Positions 24,820-38,425 of a stretch of DNA of 64,000 nucleotides are shown here, in pieces. The stretch is from positions 188,295-252,294 of the forward strand of contig NZ_KB907452.1 of NCBI RefSeq assembly GCF_000382045.1, written 5' to 3'. The position numbers and the translations under genes were made by a program. The notes under the pieces were generated by a model. It did not search any database and had not been told where the DNA came from. It saw only the letters and a list, made by a program, of their open reading frames with translations. Position 1 is the stretch's first letter, and the number at the start of each line of letters is the position of its first letter. This DNA comes from Variovorax atrisoli 110B. GTDB lineage: Bacteria; Pseudomonadota; Gammaproteobacteria; Burkholderiales; Burkholderiaceae_C.

Positions 24820-27015
24820 ATGAAGCGTTCGAACGAGAGCCCGCGTCCCTCGCGCGGGCCGGACGGCGGTGACGCGCCGGGCCTGCGCCGGCGCGAGGTC
24901 CTGGGCTACGCGACGGCCGCACCGCTGGTCTCGGCCACGGCCGGGGTCGCCGGACTTGCAGGCCTCGCGGCGCCCTCCACGGCAGCCGCCGCGCTGCTGC
25001 CGATGACGCCTCCGGACACCACCGACCTGTTCGACATCGGCGATGCGGTGACACTGACCGCGCTGCCGACCATGCCCCTCGTGAAAGTGACCAACGGCGA
25101 GAACGGACGCGTGCGGCTCGCGCTGCCGCGCCTGGAGGTGGGCCAGGGCATCGCCACGGCCACCGCGATGATGCTGGCCGACAAGCTGCGCCTGCCGCTG
25201 AGCGCCATCGAGGTGACCTCGGCCGACGCCAGCCCCGAGCTGATCTGGAACCAGCTCACCGGCGGCTCGTCGAGCGTGCGCTCGCTGCATGCCGGGATGC
25301 CGCTTCTGGGCGGCCTGGGCGGCGTGCTCTCGGGCTCCACGCCCTCGGTGGTCGGGCAGCGCGTCACGCGGCTCGATGCGCTGGACATCGTCACTGGGCG
25401 CAAGAAGTTCACGCTCGACCAGGCTGTGCCCGGCGCGATGCCGACCATGGTGCGGCGCCCGCCGACCATCAACGGCAAGTTCGTGAGCATCAACAACATG
25501 AACACGGTGATGGCCATGCCGGGCGTGATCGGCGTGGTGCCGATTCCGTCGACCAACGGCATCACGCCGACGCCGCCCGGCGTGGCCGTGATGGCCGAGA
25601 CCTTCGGGCAGGCATGGGCCGCGGTGAACGCGCTCGACGTGACCTGGGCCGCCGGGCCGATCGACGGCGAGTCGAACGCCACCATCATGCGCAAGCTGAA
25701 GTCGGCGCTGCTGCCCTTCGCGCTGCCGCCGCTGGGCGCGCTGACCGTGGAGGGCGAATTCGAGTTCGCACCGGTCTCGCACTGCCCGATGGAAGTGGAA
25801 TGCGCGATCGCCGACGTGCGTCCGGACCGGGCCGAGATCTGGGCCGGCCTGCAAAGCCCCATCGTCACCCAGCAGGCGGTCGCGGCCGAACTCGGCCTGC
25901 CCCTGAACAGGGTGACCGTGCACGTGGTGCCCTCGGGCGGCTCCTTCGGCCGGCGGCTCTTCTGGGACCCGGTGCTGCAGGCGATCCAGGTATCGAAGGC
26001 GCTCGGGCGCCCCTGCCGCCTGATGTACCACCGCACCGACGACATGCGCCACACGCGCATGCGCCCGCCGATGTTCCACAAGGCGCGCGCCACCATGCTG
26101 CTGGGCCAGGTGATCGCCTTCGAGCAGCGCGTCGCCGGCGTGCGGCTCGACACGCGCCACGGCTTCGGCAACATGCTGGAGGCCGCAGCCATCGCGCTGC
26201 CTAACGCCTTTCCGCAGACGGTGGGCAACTTCGCGATCGAGCAGACCATGTTCAAGACCATGGTCTCCTCGCCCTACAACTTCGGCGTCACGACCAAGCT
26301 GCTGACGCCGGTGCCGATCGACATGAACACCTGCTCGTACCGCTCGGTGCACATCCAGCCCTCGCGGCTGGTGGAGGAGATCCTGGTCGACGAGATGGCC
26401 AAGGCGGCGGGCAAGGACCCGGTCGCCTTCCGGCTCGAGTACCTGCGGCTGCCGCGCGCCCGCGCGGTGCTCAAGGCCGTGGCCGAGGCGGCGCAATGGG
26501 GCAAGGCGATGCCCGCGGGCTTCGCGCAGGGCGTGGGCGTGCACCAGGAGACGAAGTCGTTCACGGCCTGCATCGTCGAGATCGACGCGCGGGTGCCGTC
26601 TGCCGCGCAGGTGGTTCGCGCCACCATCGCGATCGACGTGGGCACGCCGATCAACCCCTCGGGCATCGAGGCGCAGTTGCAGGGCGGCCTGTGCGAGTCG
26701 ATCGCGCTGGTGCTCAGTGCGGGGCTGCACATCCAGAACGGCCTGCCGCTGGAAGGCAGCTATTCGCAGTACCACTTCTCGCGCATGAAGAACTACCCGA
26801 AGGACGTGAAGATCATCATCATGCCGCCCAGCGCCGAGGCCATCGGCGGCCTGGGCGAGGTCGGCCTCTCGGCCAGCTCCGGCGCCATCGCCAACGCCTA
26901 TGCGCGCGCCACCGGCACCAGGCCGCGCAGCTTCCCGCTGAACTTCCCGGTCGACTTCACGCCGATCCCGCCGGGCAAGCTGCCCACGCCCGTCAACGTC
27001 CAGATCCCGACCTGA
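24820..27015 (+). CDS. Xanthine dehydrogenase-family molybdopterin-binding subunit (IorB-like, Tat-exported)
   Basis: A 731-residue large subunit of an aldehyde oxidase / isoquinoline 1-oxidoreductase type molybdenum hydroxylase. A twin-arginine signal is visible (RRREVLG at 23-29, then a hydrophobic run to about residue 58), so the enzyme should work in the periplasm. Molybdopterin-pocket motifs are LEVGQGIATATAMML, PSGGSFGRRLFWDP and the late catalytic-glutamate loop GGLGEVGLSASSG. It is followed after 11 bases by the 2Fe-2S subunit. The cytochrome c subunit common in this subfamily is absent here. A strong ribosome binding site (AAGGAGA) precedes the ATG. The substrate is probably an N-heterocycle or aldehyde. 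Confidence 0.9.
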   Translation: MKRSNESPRPSRGPDGGDAPGLRRREVLGYATAAPLVSATAGVAGLAGLAAPSTAAAALLPMTPPDTTDLFDIGDAVTLTALPTMPLVKVTNGENGRVRLALPRLEVGQGIATATAMMLADKLRLPLSAIEVTSADASPELIWNQLTGGSSSVRSLHAGMPLLGGLGGVLSGSTPSVVGQRVTRLDALDIVTGRKKFTLDQAVPGAMPTMVRRPPTINGKFVSINNMNTVMAMPGVIGVVPIPSTNGITPTPPGVAVMAETFGQAWAAVNALDVTWAAGPIDGESNATIMRKLKSALLPFALPPLGALTVEGEFEFAPVSHCPMEVECAIADVRPDRAEIWAGLQSPIVTQQAVAAELGLPLNRVTVHVVPSGGSFGRRLFWDPVLQAIQVSKALGRPCRLMYHRTDDMRHTRMRPPMFHKARATMLLGQVIAFEQRVAGVRLDTRHGFGNMLEAAAIALPNAFPQTVGNFAIEQTMFKTMVSSPYNFGVTTKLLTPVPIDMNTCSYRSVHIQPSRLVEEILVDEMAKAAGKDPVAFRLEYLRLPRARAVLKAVAEAAQWGKAMPAGFAQGVGVHQETKSFTACIVEIDARVPSAAQVVRATIAIDVGTPINPSGIEAQLQGGLCESIALVLSAGLHIQNGLPLEGSYSQYHFSRMKNYPKDVKIIIMPPSAEAIGGLGEVGLSASSGAIANAYARATGTRPRSFPLNFPVDFTPIPPGKLPTPVNVQIPT

Positions 27016-27026
27016 GGAGACTCCCC

Positions 27027-27482
27027 ATGCCCGTGCAATCTTTCAAGGTGAACGGCCAGAACGTCGACGTCGAGGCGCCCGACGACATGGCCCTGCTCTG
27101 GGTGCTGCGCGACAAGCTCGGCATCACCGGGCCGAAGTACGGCTGCGGCATCAACGTGTGCAAGGCCTGCACCTGCCACGTCGACGGCAAGGCGGTGACG
27201 GTGTGCTCGGTGCGCGTGTCCGACGTGCGCGGCCGCCAGGTGACGACCATCGAGGGGCTGGCCAATGGCAACACGCTGCATCCGGTGCAGCAGGCCTGGC
27301 TGAACCTCGACGTGCCGCAATGCGGCTTCTGCCAGCCGGGGCAGATCATGGCGGCGGTGGACCTGCTGCGCCGCACGCGCAACCCGACGGATGCCGACAT
27401 CGACGCCATCGAGAACGTGTGCCGCTGCGGCACCTACGGGCGCATCCGCGAGGCGATCAAGGCCGCCGCGGCGATGATGTAG
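27027..27482 (+). CDS. (2Fe-2S)-binding subunit of the molybdenum hydroxylase (IorA-like)
   Basis: A 151-residue small subunit carrying two 2Fe-2S clusters. The N-terminal plant-type cluster uses the cysteines in KYGCGINVCKACTCHVDG and the later VCSVRV. The C-terminal all-helical cluster uses CGFCQPGQIMA and NVCRCGTYGRIREAI. The order and motifs are those of isoquinoline 1-oxidoreductase alpha subunits. It has no signal of its own and would be exported together with the Tat-tagged large subunit. AGGAG precedes the ATG at good spacing. The convergent liv operon terminator lies just downstream. Confidence 0.95.
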   Translation: MPVQSFKVNGQNVDVEAPDDMALLWVLRDKLGITGPKYGCGINVCKACTCHVDGKAVTVCSVRVSDVRGRQVTTIEGLANGNTLHPVQQAWLNLDVPQCGFCQPGQIMAAVDLLRRTRNPTDADIDAIENVCRCGTYGRIREAIKAAAAMM

Positions 27483-27490
27483 CCGGCAGG

Positions 27491-27547
27491 AAAAAAGAAA
27501 AAGGCGGTGCGCGCCGCCGCGCCATCCGGGCGCGGCCCGCACCGCCT
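27491..27547 (-). terminator. Rho-independent terminator of the liv operon
   Basis: On the - strand a long stem AGGCGGTGCG/CGCACCGCCT with an inner GCCGCGCC/GGCGCGGC helix, followed by TTTTTCTTTTTT. It lies 20 bases past the livF stop. The run of A residues on the + strand side makes it a one-directional terminator for the liv genes. Confidence 0.9.
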
Positions 27548-27567
27548 GTGGCGAACGGAACGCCCGC

Positions 27568-28332
<765 letters not shown>

Positions 28333-28333
28333 C

Positions 28334-29107
28334 TCAATGTCCTCCAGTGCCGAGGTAGGCCTCGATCACCTTCTCGTTCTTCTGCACGTCCACCGGGGTG
28401 CCTTCGGCGATCTGCTTGCCGTAGTCCAGCACGGTGACGCGGTCGCACAGGCCCATGATGAGCTTGACGTCGTGCTCGATGATCAGGATGGTGCGGTTGT
28501 CGCGGCGGATGCGGTCGATCAGCTCGCGCAGCGCCACCTTCTCGGTGGAGTTCATGCCGGCTGCGGGCTCGTCCAGCGCGATGAGCTGCGGGTCGGTGGC
28601 CAACGCGCGTGCGATCTCGAGGCGGCGCTGGTCGCCGTACGACAGCGTGCGCGCCTTGTAGTCGGCGAACTTGCCGATGCCCACGTAGTCGAGCAGTTCG
28701 TGCGCCCGCTCGGCGATGGCCTTCTCCTCGGCCTTGAAGCCGCCGGTGCGGAACATCGCGCCGAGCACGCCCGAATGGGTGCGGATGTGGCGCCCGACCA
28801 TCACGTTCTCGAGCGCCGTCATTTCGGCGAAGAGGCGGATGTTCTGGAAGGTGCGCGCGATGCCGGCCTTGGCCACTTCGTGCACCGCCGTCGGCTGGTA
28901 GGGCTTGCCCGCGAGCTCGAAGGTGCCGCTGTCGGGCGTATACAGGCCGGTGATCACGTTGAAGAACGTGGTCTTGCCGGCGCCGTTGGGGCCGATCAGG
29001 CCGTAGACCTGGCCGCGCTTGATGGTGATGCCCACGTCGGACAGGGCCTGCAGCCCGCCGAAGCGCTTGGAGATGCCCCGGACGTCGAGGATGGTGTCGG
29101 TCGTCAT
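28334..29107 (-). CDS. livG: Branched-chain amino acid ABC transporter ATP-binding protein
   Basis: A 257-residue ATPase subunit of the LivG type. Walker A is GPNGAGKTT, the Q-loop region ARTFQNIRLFAEMTALENV is the LivG hallmark, signature LSYGDQRRLEIARAL, Walker B LIALDEPAAGMN. It partners LivF at the cytoplasmic face of the LivHM channel. It sits between livM (20 bases upstream) and livF (1 base downstream) in one operon ordered livH-livM-livG-livF. Confidence 0.96.
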   Translation of the reverse strand: MTTDTILDVRGISKRFGGLQALSDVGITIKRGQVYGLIGPNGAGKTTFFNVITGLYTPDSGTFELAGKPYQPTAVHEVAKAGIARTFQNIRLFAEMTALENVMVGRHIRTHSGVLGAMFRTGGFKAEEKAIAERAHELLDYVGIGKFADYKARTLSYGDQRRLEIARALATDPQLIALDEPAAGMNSTEKVALRELIDRIRRDNRTILIIEHDVKLIMGLCDRVTVLDYGKQIAEGTPVDVQKNEKVIEAYLGTGGH

Positions 29108-29127
29108 GTTGATTCTTCCTCGTGCGT

Positions 29128-30336
29128 TCAGGGATTGATCGACATGGGACGGGAAGCGGCGCCAGGCAGCTCGTCGGCGGGCGTATCGATGCCCGGTGCG
29201 TGCGTCTGCAGCGAGCCGGGGGCCACTGCGGCATGGGTCGGGTCGACGGGCGCTCCGCCCTTCCTGGTCAGCGACTTGCCATGCTCCGGCGAGGGCCACA
29301 GGCCGCGCGGGCGCACCAGCATGATGACGATCATGGCCAGCGCGATGAACAGCTGGCGCAGGATGGAAGCATCGAGGCGGCCGTCGGTCATCGACTGCAG
29401 CGGGCCCGCCACGTAACGCAGCACCTCGGGCAGCGCGGCCAGCAGGATGGCGCCCAGGATCACGCCGGGCAGGTGGCCGATGCCGCCGAGCACGACCATC
29501 GCAACGATCATCACCGACTCCATCAGGCTGAAGGACTCGGGCGACACGAAGCCCTGGAAGGCCGCGAACATCGCGCCGGAGACGCCGCCGAAGCTCGCGC
29601 CCATGCCGAAGGCCAGCAGCTTCATGTTGCGGGTGTTGATGCCCATGGCCTTGGCTGCGATCTCGTCCTCGCGGATGGCCATCCAGGCGCGGCCGATGCG
29701 CGAGAGCTGCAGGCGGTGCGAGATGAGGATGGTGACCAGCACCAGCGCCAGGAACAGGTAGTAGTAGAGCGTGACCGACGAGATGGTGAAGCCGTCGAAC
29801 TTCAGCGCCTTGCCGAGGTCGAGCCCCCAGAACTTGATCGAGTCGATCGAGGTGATGCCCTTCGGACCGTTGGTGATGTTCACCGGCTGGTCGAGGTTGT
29901 TCAGGAACACGCGGATGATTTCGCCGAAGCCGAGCGTGACGATGGCGAGGTAGTCGCCGCGCAGCTTGAGCGTTGGCGCGCCCAGCAGCACGCCGAGCAC
30001 CGCCGCGAGCACGAAGGCCAGCGGTATCACGATCAGCAGCGAGGTGTGCATGCCGTTCGGGAAGGTGATCTTGAACCACTCGAAGGTCTCGGACAGGTGC
30101 GACGAGCCCATCAGCGCGAAGAGGTACGCCCCCACCGCGAAGAAGGCCACGTAGCCCAGGTCGAGCAGGCCGGCGTAGCCGACCACGATGTTCAGGCCCA
30201 GGGCCAGCAGCACGTAGAGCAGTGCGATGTCGGCGATGCGCACCCAGGCATTGCCCTGCATCTGCAGCAGCAGCGGCAGCGCGAGCACGGCGATGGCGCC
30301 GATGACGTACAGGGCGAGGTTCTTGCTGTTCTTCAT
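29128..30336 (-). CDS. livM: Branched-chain amino acid ABC transporter permease
   Basis: A 402-residue inner-membrane permease with about ten hydrophobic segments and the EAA-like loop RIGRAWMAIREDEIAAKAMGIN. GYAGLLDLGYVAFFAVGAYLFAL is the usual LivM N-terminal half signature. After the typical ending RPRGLWPSPEHG there are about 55 extra, Pro- and Ala-rich, hydrophilic residues that are not part of the membrane domain and that many LivM proteins lack. It follows livH after 13 bases. Confidence 0.95.
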   Translation of the reverse strand: MKNSKNLALYVIGAIAVLALPLLLQMQGNAWVRIADIALLYVLLALGLNIVVGYAGLLDLGYVAFFAVGAYLFALMGSSHLSETFEWFKITFPNGMHTSLLIVIPLAFVLAAVLGVLLGAPTLKLRGDYLAIVTLGFGEIIRVFLNNLDQPVNITNGPKGITSIDSIKFWGLDLGKALKFDGFTISSVTLYYYLFLALVLVTILISHRLQLSRIGRAWMAIREDEIAAKAMGINTRNMKLLAFGMGASFGGVSGAMFAAFQGFVSPESFSLMESVMIVAMVVLGGIGHLPGVILGAILLAALPEVLRYVAGPLQSMTDGRLDASILRQLFIALAMIVIMLVRPRGLWPSPEHGKSLTRKGGAPVDPTHAAVAPGSLQTHAPGIDTPADELPGAASRPMSINP

Positions 30337-30349
30337 GATGGCAAGCTCC

Positions 30350-31279
30350 TCAGGCGCGGTCGGCCACGCGTTCGCCCAGCAGGCCCGAAGGACGCAGCGT
30401 GAGCATGGCGATCAGCACGATGAACGCGAAGATGTCGCTGTAGTTGCTGCCGAGCACGCCGCCGGTCAGCGTTCCGATGTAGCCCGAGCCGATCGCTTCG
30501 ATGAGGCCCAGCAGGATGCCGCCGACGACCGCGCCTGCCAAGTTGCCGATGCCGCCGAACACGGCCGCGGTGAAGGCCTTGAGGCCGGGCAGGAAGCCCA
30601 TCGCGTGCTGCGCGATGCCGTAGTTGGAGGCGTACATGACGCCGGCGATGGCCGCGAGCACGGCACCGATGATGAAGGTGGCCGAGATGACCATGTCGGG
30701 TCGGATGCCCATGAGCGCCGCGACGCGCGGGTTCTCGGCGGTGGCGCGCATCGCGCGGCCGAGCTTGGTGTAGTTGACCAGCCACATGAGCACCACGAGC
30801 GAGAACGCCGTGACGCTGAGGATCATGACCTGGGTCGGGGAGATGACCGCACCGCCGAGGTGGATGGGGTCGGAAGGCAGGAGGGTGGGATAGGCCTTGT
30901 TGGTCGGCTTCCAAATGATCATCGCCAGCGTCTGCAGCAGGATCGACATGCCGATGGCGGTGATGAGCGGCGCGAGCTTGGGGCTGTTGCGCAGCGGCCG
31001 GTAGGCCACCTTCTCGATCACGAAGTTGAGGGTTGCCGCGACGACGCAGGCGATGATCAGCGCGATGAAGAGGATCAGCCAGCCCGGGGTGTTGGGCATG
31101 CCGTCCTTCATGAGCCCGATGATGGTCCAGCTCGTGAGAGCCCCCACCATCAGCACCTCGCCGTGCGCAAAGTTGATCAGATTGATGATGCCGTACACCA
31201 TGGTATAGCCCAGGGCTATCAAGGCATACATGCTGCCGAGAACCAGACCGTTGATGATCTGCTGCAGCAAAATGTCCAT
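30350..31279 (-). CDS. livH: Branched-chain amino acid ABC transporter permease
   Basis: A 309-residue inner-membrane permease, first gene of the operon. GLVLGSMYALIALGYTMVYG and INLINFAHGEVLMVGA mark the N-terminus; the coupling loop is KLGRAMRATAENPRVAALMGI. The ATG at 31279 is the family start; upstream in-frame sequence lacks similarity. No substrate-binding protein (LivJ/K) gene is in or next to the operon. The 250-base gap upstream to rarA, the longest in the window, should hold the promoter. I see no reliable -35/-10 pair on the - strand and no other feature there. Confidence 0.95.
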   Translation of the reverse strand: MDILLQQIINGLVLGSMYALIALGYTMVYGIINLINFAHGEVLMVGALTSWTIIGLMKDGMPNTPGWLILFIALIIACVVAATLNFVIEKVAYRPLRNSPKLAPLITAIGMSILLQTLAMIIWKPTNKAYPTLLPSDPIHLGGAVISPTQVMILSVTAFSLVVLMWLVNYTKLGRAMRATAENPRVAALMGIRPDMVISATFIIGAVLAAIAGVMYASNYGIAQHAMGFLPGLKAFTAAVFGGIGNLAGAVVGGILLGLIEAIGSGYIGTLTGGVLGSNYSDIFAFIVLIAMLTLRPSGLLGERVADRA

Positions 31280-31530
31280 AACGCGATTTCCTATGTGTTG
31301 CACCGTTGGGGTGCCATTCACCCACCGGGACACCGGTTTGGCGCCCCTGGCTTGACAAGCAAAAAACCAGCCAACATGTGTCGCCGGCGGATTTGTGGGC
31401 GGGATTGTAGTCACGCGCCAGCGCCGATTCGGTGCGCGCGGACCGGGGTTTACCCGCTCACGTCATGCTGTATGCGCGTGGGGTCATGCACGCTTTGCGC
31501 GCGTGCTGCAAGAGGGTATCGACGGCCGTA

Positions 31531-32823
31531 TCAGCCCTTGGCTTCGTCGTTGCGCCGGCGCAGGTCGCGCAGCTTTTCCGCGATGCGGATCTCGAGTCCA
31601 CGCTCCACCGGTTCGTAGAAGACCTGGCCCTCCAGGCCGTCGGGAAGGTAGCGCTCGCCGGCGGCGAAACCGCCCTCCTCGTCGTGCGCATAGCGGTAGC
31701 CCTTGCCGTAGTCGAGCTGCTTCATGAGCTTGGTCGGCGCATTGCGCAGGTGCATGGGCACCGGGCGCGTGGTGTCGGTCTTCACGAGGGCGCGTACCGC
31801 GTTGTAGGCCTTGTAGACGGCATTCGACTTGGGCGCGATCGCGAGGTAGACCACGCACTCGGCCAGCGCGAGTTCGCCCTCGGGGGTACCCAGCCGTTCA
31901 TACACCTCGGCAGCGTCGAGCGCGAGGCGCAGCGCGCGCGGGTCGGCCAAGCCGATGTCTTCGCTGGCCATGCGCACCAGCCGGCGCGCCATGTAGCGCG
32001 GATCGGCGCCGCCATCGAGCATGCGCACGAACCAGTAGAGCGCGGCATCGGGGTCGCTGCCGCGCACCGACTTGTGCAGCGCGCTGATGGTGTCGTAGAA
32101 CTGCTCGCCACCCTTGTCGTAGCGCCGCATGCGCTCGCCGAGCACGCGCAGCAGCCACTCGTCGGTGATGTGGTCGAGCTTCTCGGCGCGCGCTGCGACT
32201 GCGAGCGTCTCGAGCGTATTGAGCAGCCGGCGCGCATCGCCGTCCGCATAGGCCACGAGACGGTCGACCGCGGCGTCGTCGATGGCGGGCACGGCCTGTA
32301 TGGCCTGCGCCCGCGCCACGATCTGCTTGAGATTGCTCTCATCGAGCGACTGCAGCACATAGACGGCGGCACGAGACAGCAGCGCCGAATTGACCTCGAA
32401 CGAGGGGTTCTCGGTGGTCGCGCCGATGAAGGTGAACAGGCCCGACTCCACGTGCGGCAGGAAGGCGTCCTGCTGGCTCTTGTTGAAGCGATGCACCTCG
32501 TCGACGAAGACGATGGTGCGCTGCTGCGTGAGCCCGTCGCGCGCGGCGGTGGCGCGCTCCACCGCTTCGCGGATGTCCTTCACGCCGCCGAGCACCGCGC
32601 TGATGCTCAGGAACTGCGCGTCGAAGGCGTCGGCCATCAATCGTGCGATGGTGGTCTTGCCCGTGCCCGGCGGGCCCCACAGGATGCAGGAATGCGGCTG
32701 GCCCGATTCGAAGGCGATGCGCAGCGGCATCCCGGGGCCGAGCAGGTGCTGCTGGCCGATCACCTCGCCCAGCGTCTTGGGACGCAGGCGTTCAGCGAGG
32801 GGTTGATGAGCGGTGGTGGCCAA
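31531..32823 (-). CDS. rarA: Replication-associated recombination protein A
   Basis: A 430-residue AAA+ ATPase (RarA/MgsA, related to eukaryotic WRNIP1) that acts at stalled replication forks. Walker A GPPGTGKTT (50-58), Walker B IVFVDEVHRFNKSQQDAF, sensor 1 GATTENPSFEVNSALLSR, and the C-terminal tetramerisation region with KSVRGSDPDAALYW and MASEDIGLADPRAL are all present. The start is probably TTG at 32823: no ATG or GTG lies near the conserved N-terminus (LAERLRPKTLGEVIGQ). It follows lolA after 26 bases, the ftsK-lolA-rarA order conserved across proteobacteria. Confidence 0.95.
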   Translation of the reverse strand: MATTAHQPLAERLRPKTLGEVIGQQHLLGPGMPLRIAFESGQPHSCILWGPPGTGKTTIARLMADAFDAQFLSISAVLGGVKDIREAVERATAARDGLTQQRTIVFVDEVHRFNKSQQDAFLPHVESGLFTFIGATTENPSFEVNSALLSRAAVYVLQSLDESNLKQIVARAQAIQAVPAIDDAAVDRLVAYADGDARRLLNTLETLAVAARAEKLDHITDEWLLRVLGERMRRYDKGGEQFYDTISALHKSVRGSDPDAALYWFVRMLDGGADPRYMARRLVRMASEDIGLADPRALRLALDAAEVYERLGTPEGELALAECVVYLAIAPKSNAVYKAYNAVRALVKTDTTRPVPMHLRNAPTKLMKQLDYGKGYRYAHDEEGGFAAGERYLPDGLEGQVFYEPVERGLEIRIAEKLRDLRRRNDEAKG

Positions 32824-32849
32824 TCCGGTGGGCTTGCTTGCGCGGTTAC

Positions 32850-33482
32850 TTACTGCTTGACGACGTCCGCGCCAGCCGGCGGCTTGAAGTCGAACACGCT
32901 GGCGGGCAGGGACGGGTTCACCTCGACCTTGCTGAACTTGAGCACCGAGCGCTGGCCGAAGCTGTCGAGGATTTCGAGCGCCGCCAATGCATCGCCCTGG
33001 AAACCGACCTGCACGCTCTGCAACTGGCCGTCCTTGTTCTTCGGCGTGGCCTTGACCCACTGCAGGCCGTCGCGGTCGGGCGCGGACTCCAGCGTGAAAT
33101 CGGCCTGCAGGGCCTTGAGGTCGGGCGCCGCCGCGATCAGCGCCGCGGGCGTGGAGCCCAATGCCTGCGCCTGCGCACGCTGCGTGACCTGGTTCAGGTC
33201 GGCGTCGTAGAGCCACAGCGTCCTGCCGTCGGCCACGATGCTTTGCGCGAAGGGCTTCTGGTAGTCGAACTTGAACTTGCCGGGGCGCTGGAATTCGAAG
33301 GTGCCGGCCGAGGTCTTGGTACGGCCCGGCTGGCCTTCACGCGCGGGCGCGGTGACGGTCTGGGTGAAGTCGGCGCGGCCGGACTTCACCGTCTTCACGA
33401 AGGTTTCGAGGCTGTCGAGCCCGCCTGCCCAGGCGTTGACGGAACTCAGCAGGCCTATCAGCAGCCAGTGACGCAGTTTCAA
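32850..33482 (-). CDS. lolA: Outer membrane lipoprotein carrier protein LolA
   Basis: LolA shuttles lipoproteins across the periplasm from LolCDE to LolB. The 210-residue protein has a Sec signal (MKLRHWLLIGLLSSVNAWA, cleavage about 19-20), then the LolA fold with GTFEFQRPGKFKFDYQKPF and the late VFDFKPPAGADVV. The start is TTG at 33482, supported by an AGGA box at good spacing and by the position of the signal peptide; there is no nearby ATG. It lies between ftsK and rarA as in many proteobacteria. Confidence 0.95.
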   Translation of the reverse strand: MKLRHWLLIGLLSSVNAWAGGLDSLETFVKTVKSGRADFTQTVTAPAREGQPGRTKTSAGTFEFQRPGKFKFDYQKPFAQSIVADGRTLWLYDADLNQVTQRAQAQALGSTPAALIAAAPDLKALQADFTLESAPDRDGLQWVKATPKNKDGQLQSVQVGFQGDALAALEILDSFGQRSVLKFSKVEVNPSLPASVFDFKPPAGADVVKQ

Positions 33483-33564
33483 TTTGGATTCCTCTGAATG
33501 GCTATGGCACCAGGCTTTCGACCCTACCCGCCGCGAATTGCGGCAGGTGTAGGCCTTGATGAAG

Positions 33565-33595
33565 ATTTGCAATGCCGAAAGGCGCTTTTGCAAAT
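33565..33595. repeat. Nested inverted repeat between ftsK and lolA
   Basis: ATTTGCAA (33565-33572) and TTGCAAAT (33588-33595) are a perfect 8-bp inverted repeat enclosing GCC-GAAA-GGC, a small stem with a GNRA-type tetraloop on the + strand. It lies 45 bases past the ftsK stop and 83 bases before lolA. No T-run follows on the - strand, so it is not a classical terminator. Confidence 0.55.
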
Positions 33596-33639
33596 TGCCT
33601 TTCAGCAAGTAACCTGGGCGATCCGGGTTTCGCGGCCCG

Positions 33640-38008
<4,369 letters not shown>

Positions 38009-38030
38009 CCAACAGGGCCCACAAAAGGGC

Positions 38031-38083
38031 TATAATCCGAGGCTTTGCCGAAACAGGGCTCTCTTACGGGCTACGGCAAAGCC
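38031..38083 (+). promoter_or_regulatory. rpmB-rpmG leader: -10 box and stable inverted repeat
   Basis: A TATAAT hexamer (38031-38036) lies 145 bases before rpmB; no good -35 box is found at 16-18 bases from it. Right after it comes a perfect 10-bp inverted repeat, GGCTTTGCCG (38041-38050) and CGGCAAAGCC (38074-38083), with a 23-base loop. If transcription starts just after the -10, the hairpin would form near the 5' end of the mRNA. An autoregulatory role is conjecture. Confidence 0.45.
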
Positions 38084-38180
38084 GGGGTACCGCCACCCGT
38101 TTTCTGGCGAGGTCAAGCTGCAAAACACCTGCAATCGCCCTGATTGCCCCGGTGCCAGCTGTTCAAGAAAGAGTGTCCTC

Positions 38181-38414
38181 ATGGCACGCGTATGCGACGT
38201 AACGGGCAAGGGCCCGATGGTCGGAAACAACGTTTCCCACGCCAACAACAAAACCAAGCGCCGGTTCCTGCCGAACCTGCAATACCGCCGTTTCTGGGTC
38301 GAAAGTGAAAACCGTTGGGTTCGCCTGCGTGTTTCGAGCGCCGCGCTGCGCCTGATCGACAAGAACGGTATCGACTCCGTGCTCGCAGACCTGCGTGCAC
38401 GCGGCCAAGCCTAA
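38181..38414 (+). CDS. rpmB: 50S ribosomal protein L28
   Basis: A 77-residue ribosomal protein with the L28 pattern [34 protein letters not shown] and [16 protein letters not shown]. It is part of the large subunit. It has no CxxC zinc pairs. The gene is followed after 11 bases by rpmG, the conserved L28-L33 pair. An A/G-rich stretch (AAGAAAGAG) ahead of the ATG serves as ribosome binding site. Confidence 0.98.
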   Translation: MARVCDVTGKGPMVGNNVSHANNKTKRRFLPNLQYRRFWVESENRWVRLRVSSAALRLIDKNGIDSVLADLRARGQA

Positions 38415-38425
38415 GGAGCTGAATC

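Noticed and set aside
24676-26775. In-frame extension upstream of the Crp/Fnr gene, antisense to the molybdenum hydroxylase
   Set aside because: The ATG at 24675 has a good ribosome site and gives a normal-length protein; the extension is antisense to a clear gene.
31352-31380. TTGACA on the + strand in the gap upstream of livH as an orphan promoter
   Set aside because: The hexamer 17 bases downstream is CATGTG, a poor -10 box, and no + strand gene follows.
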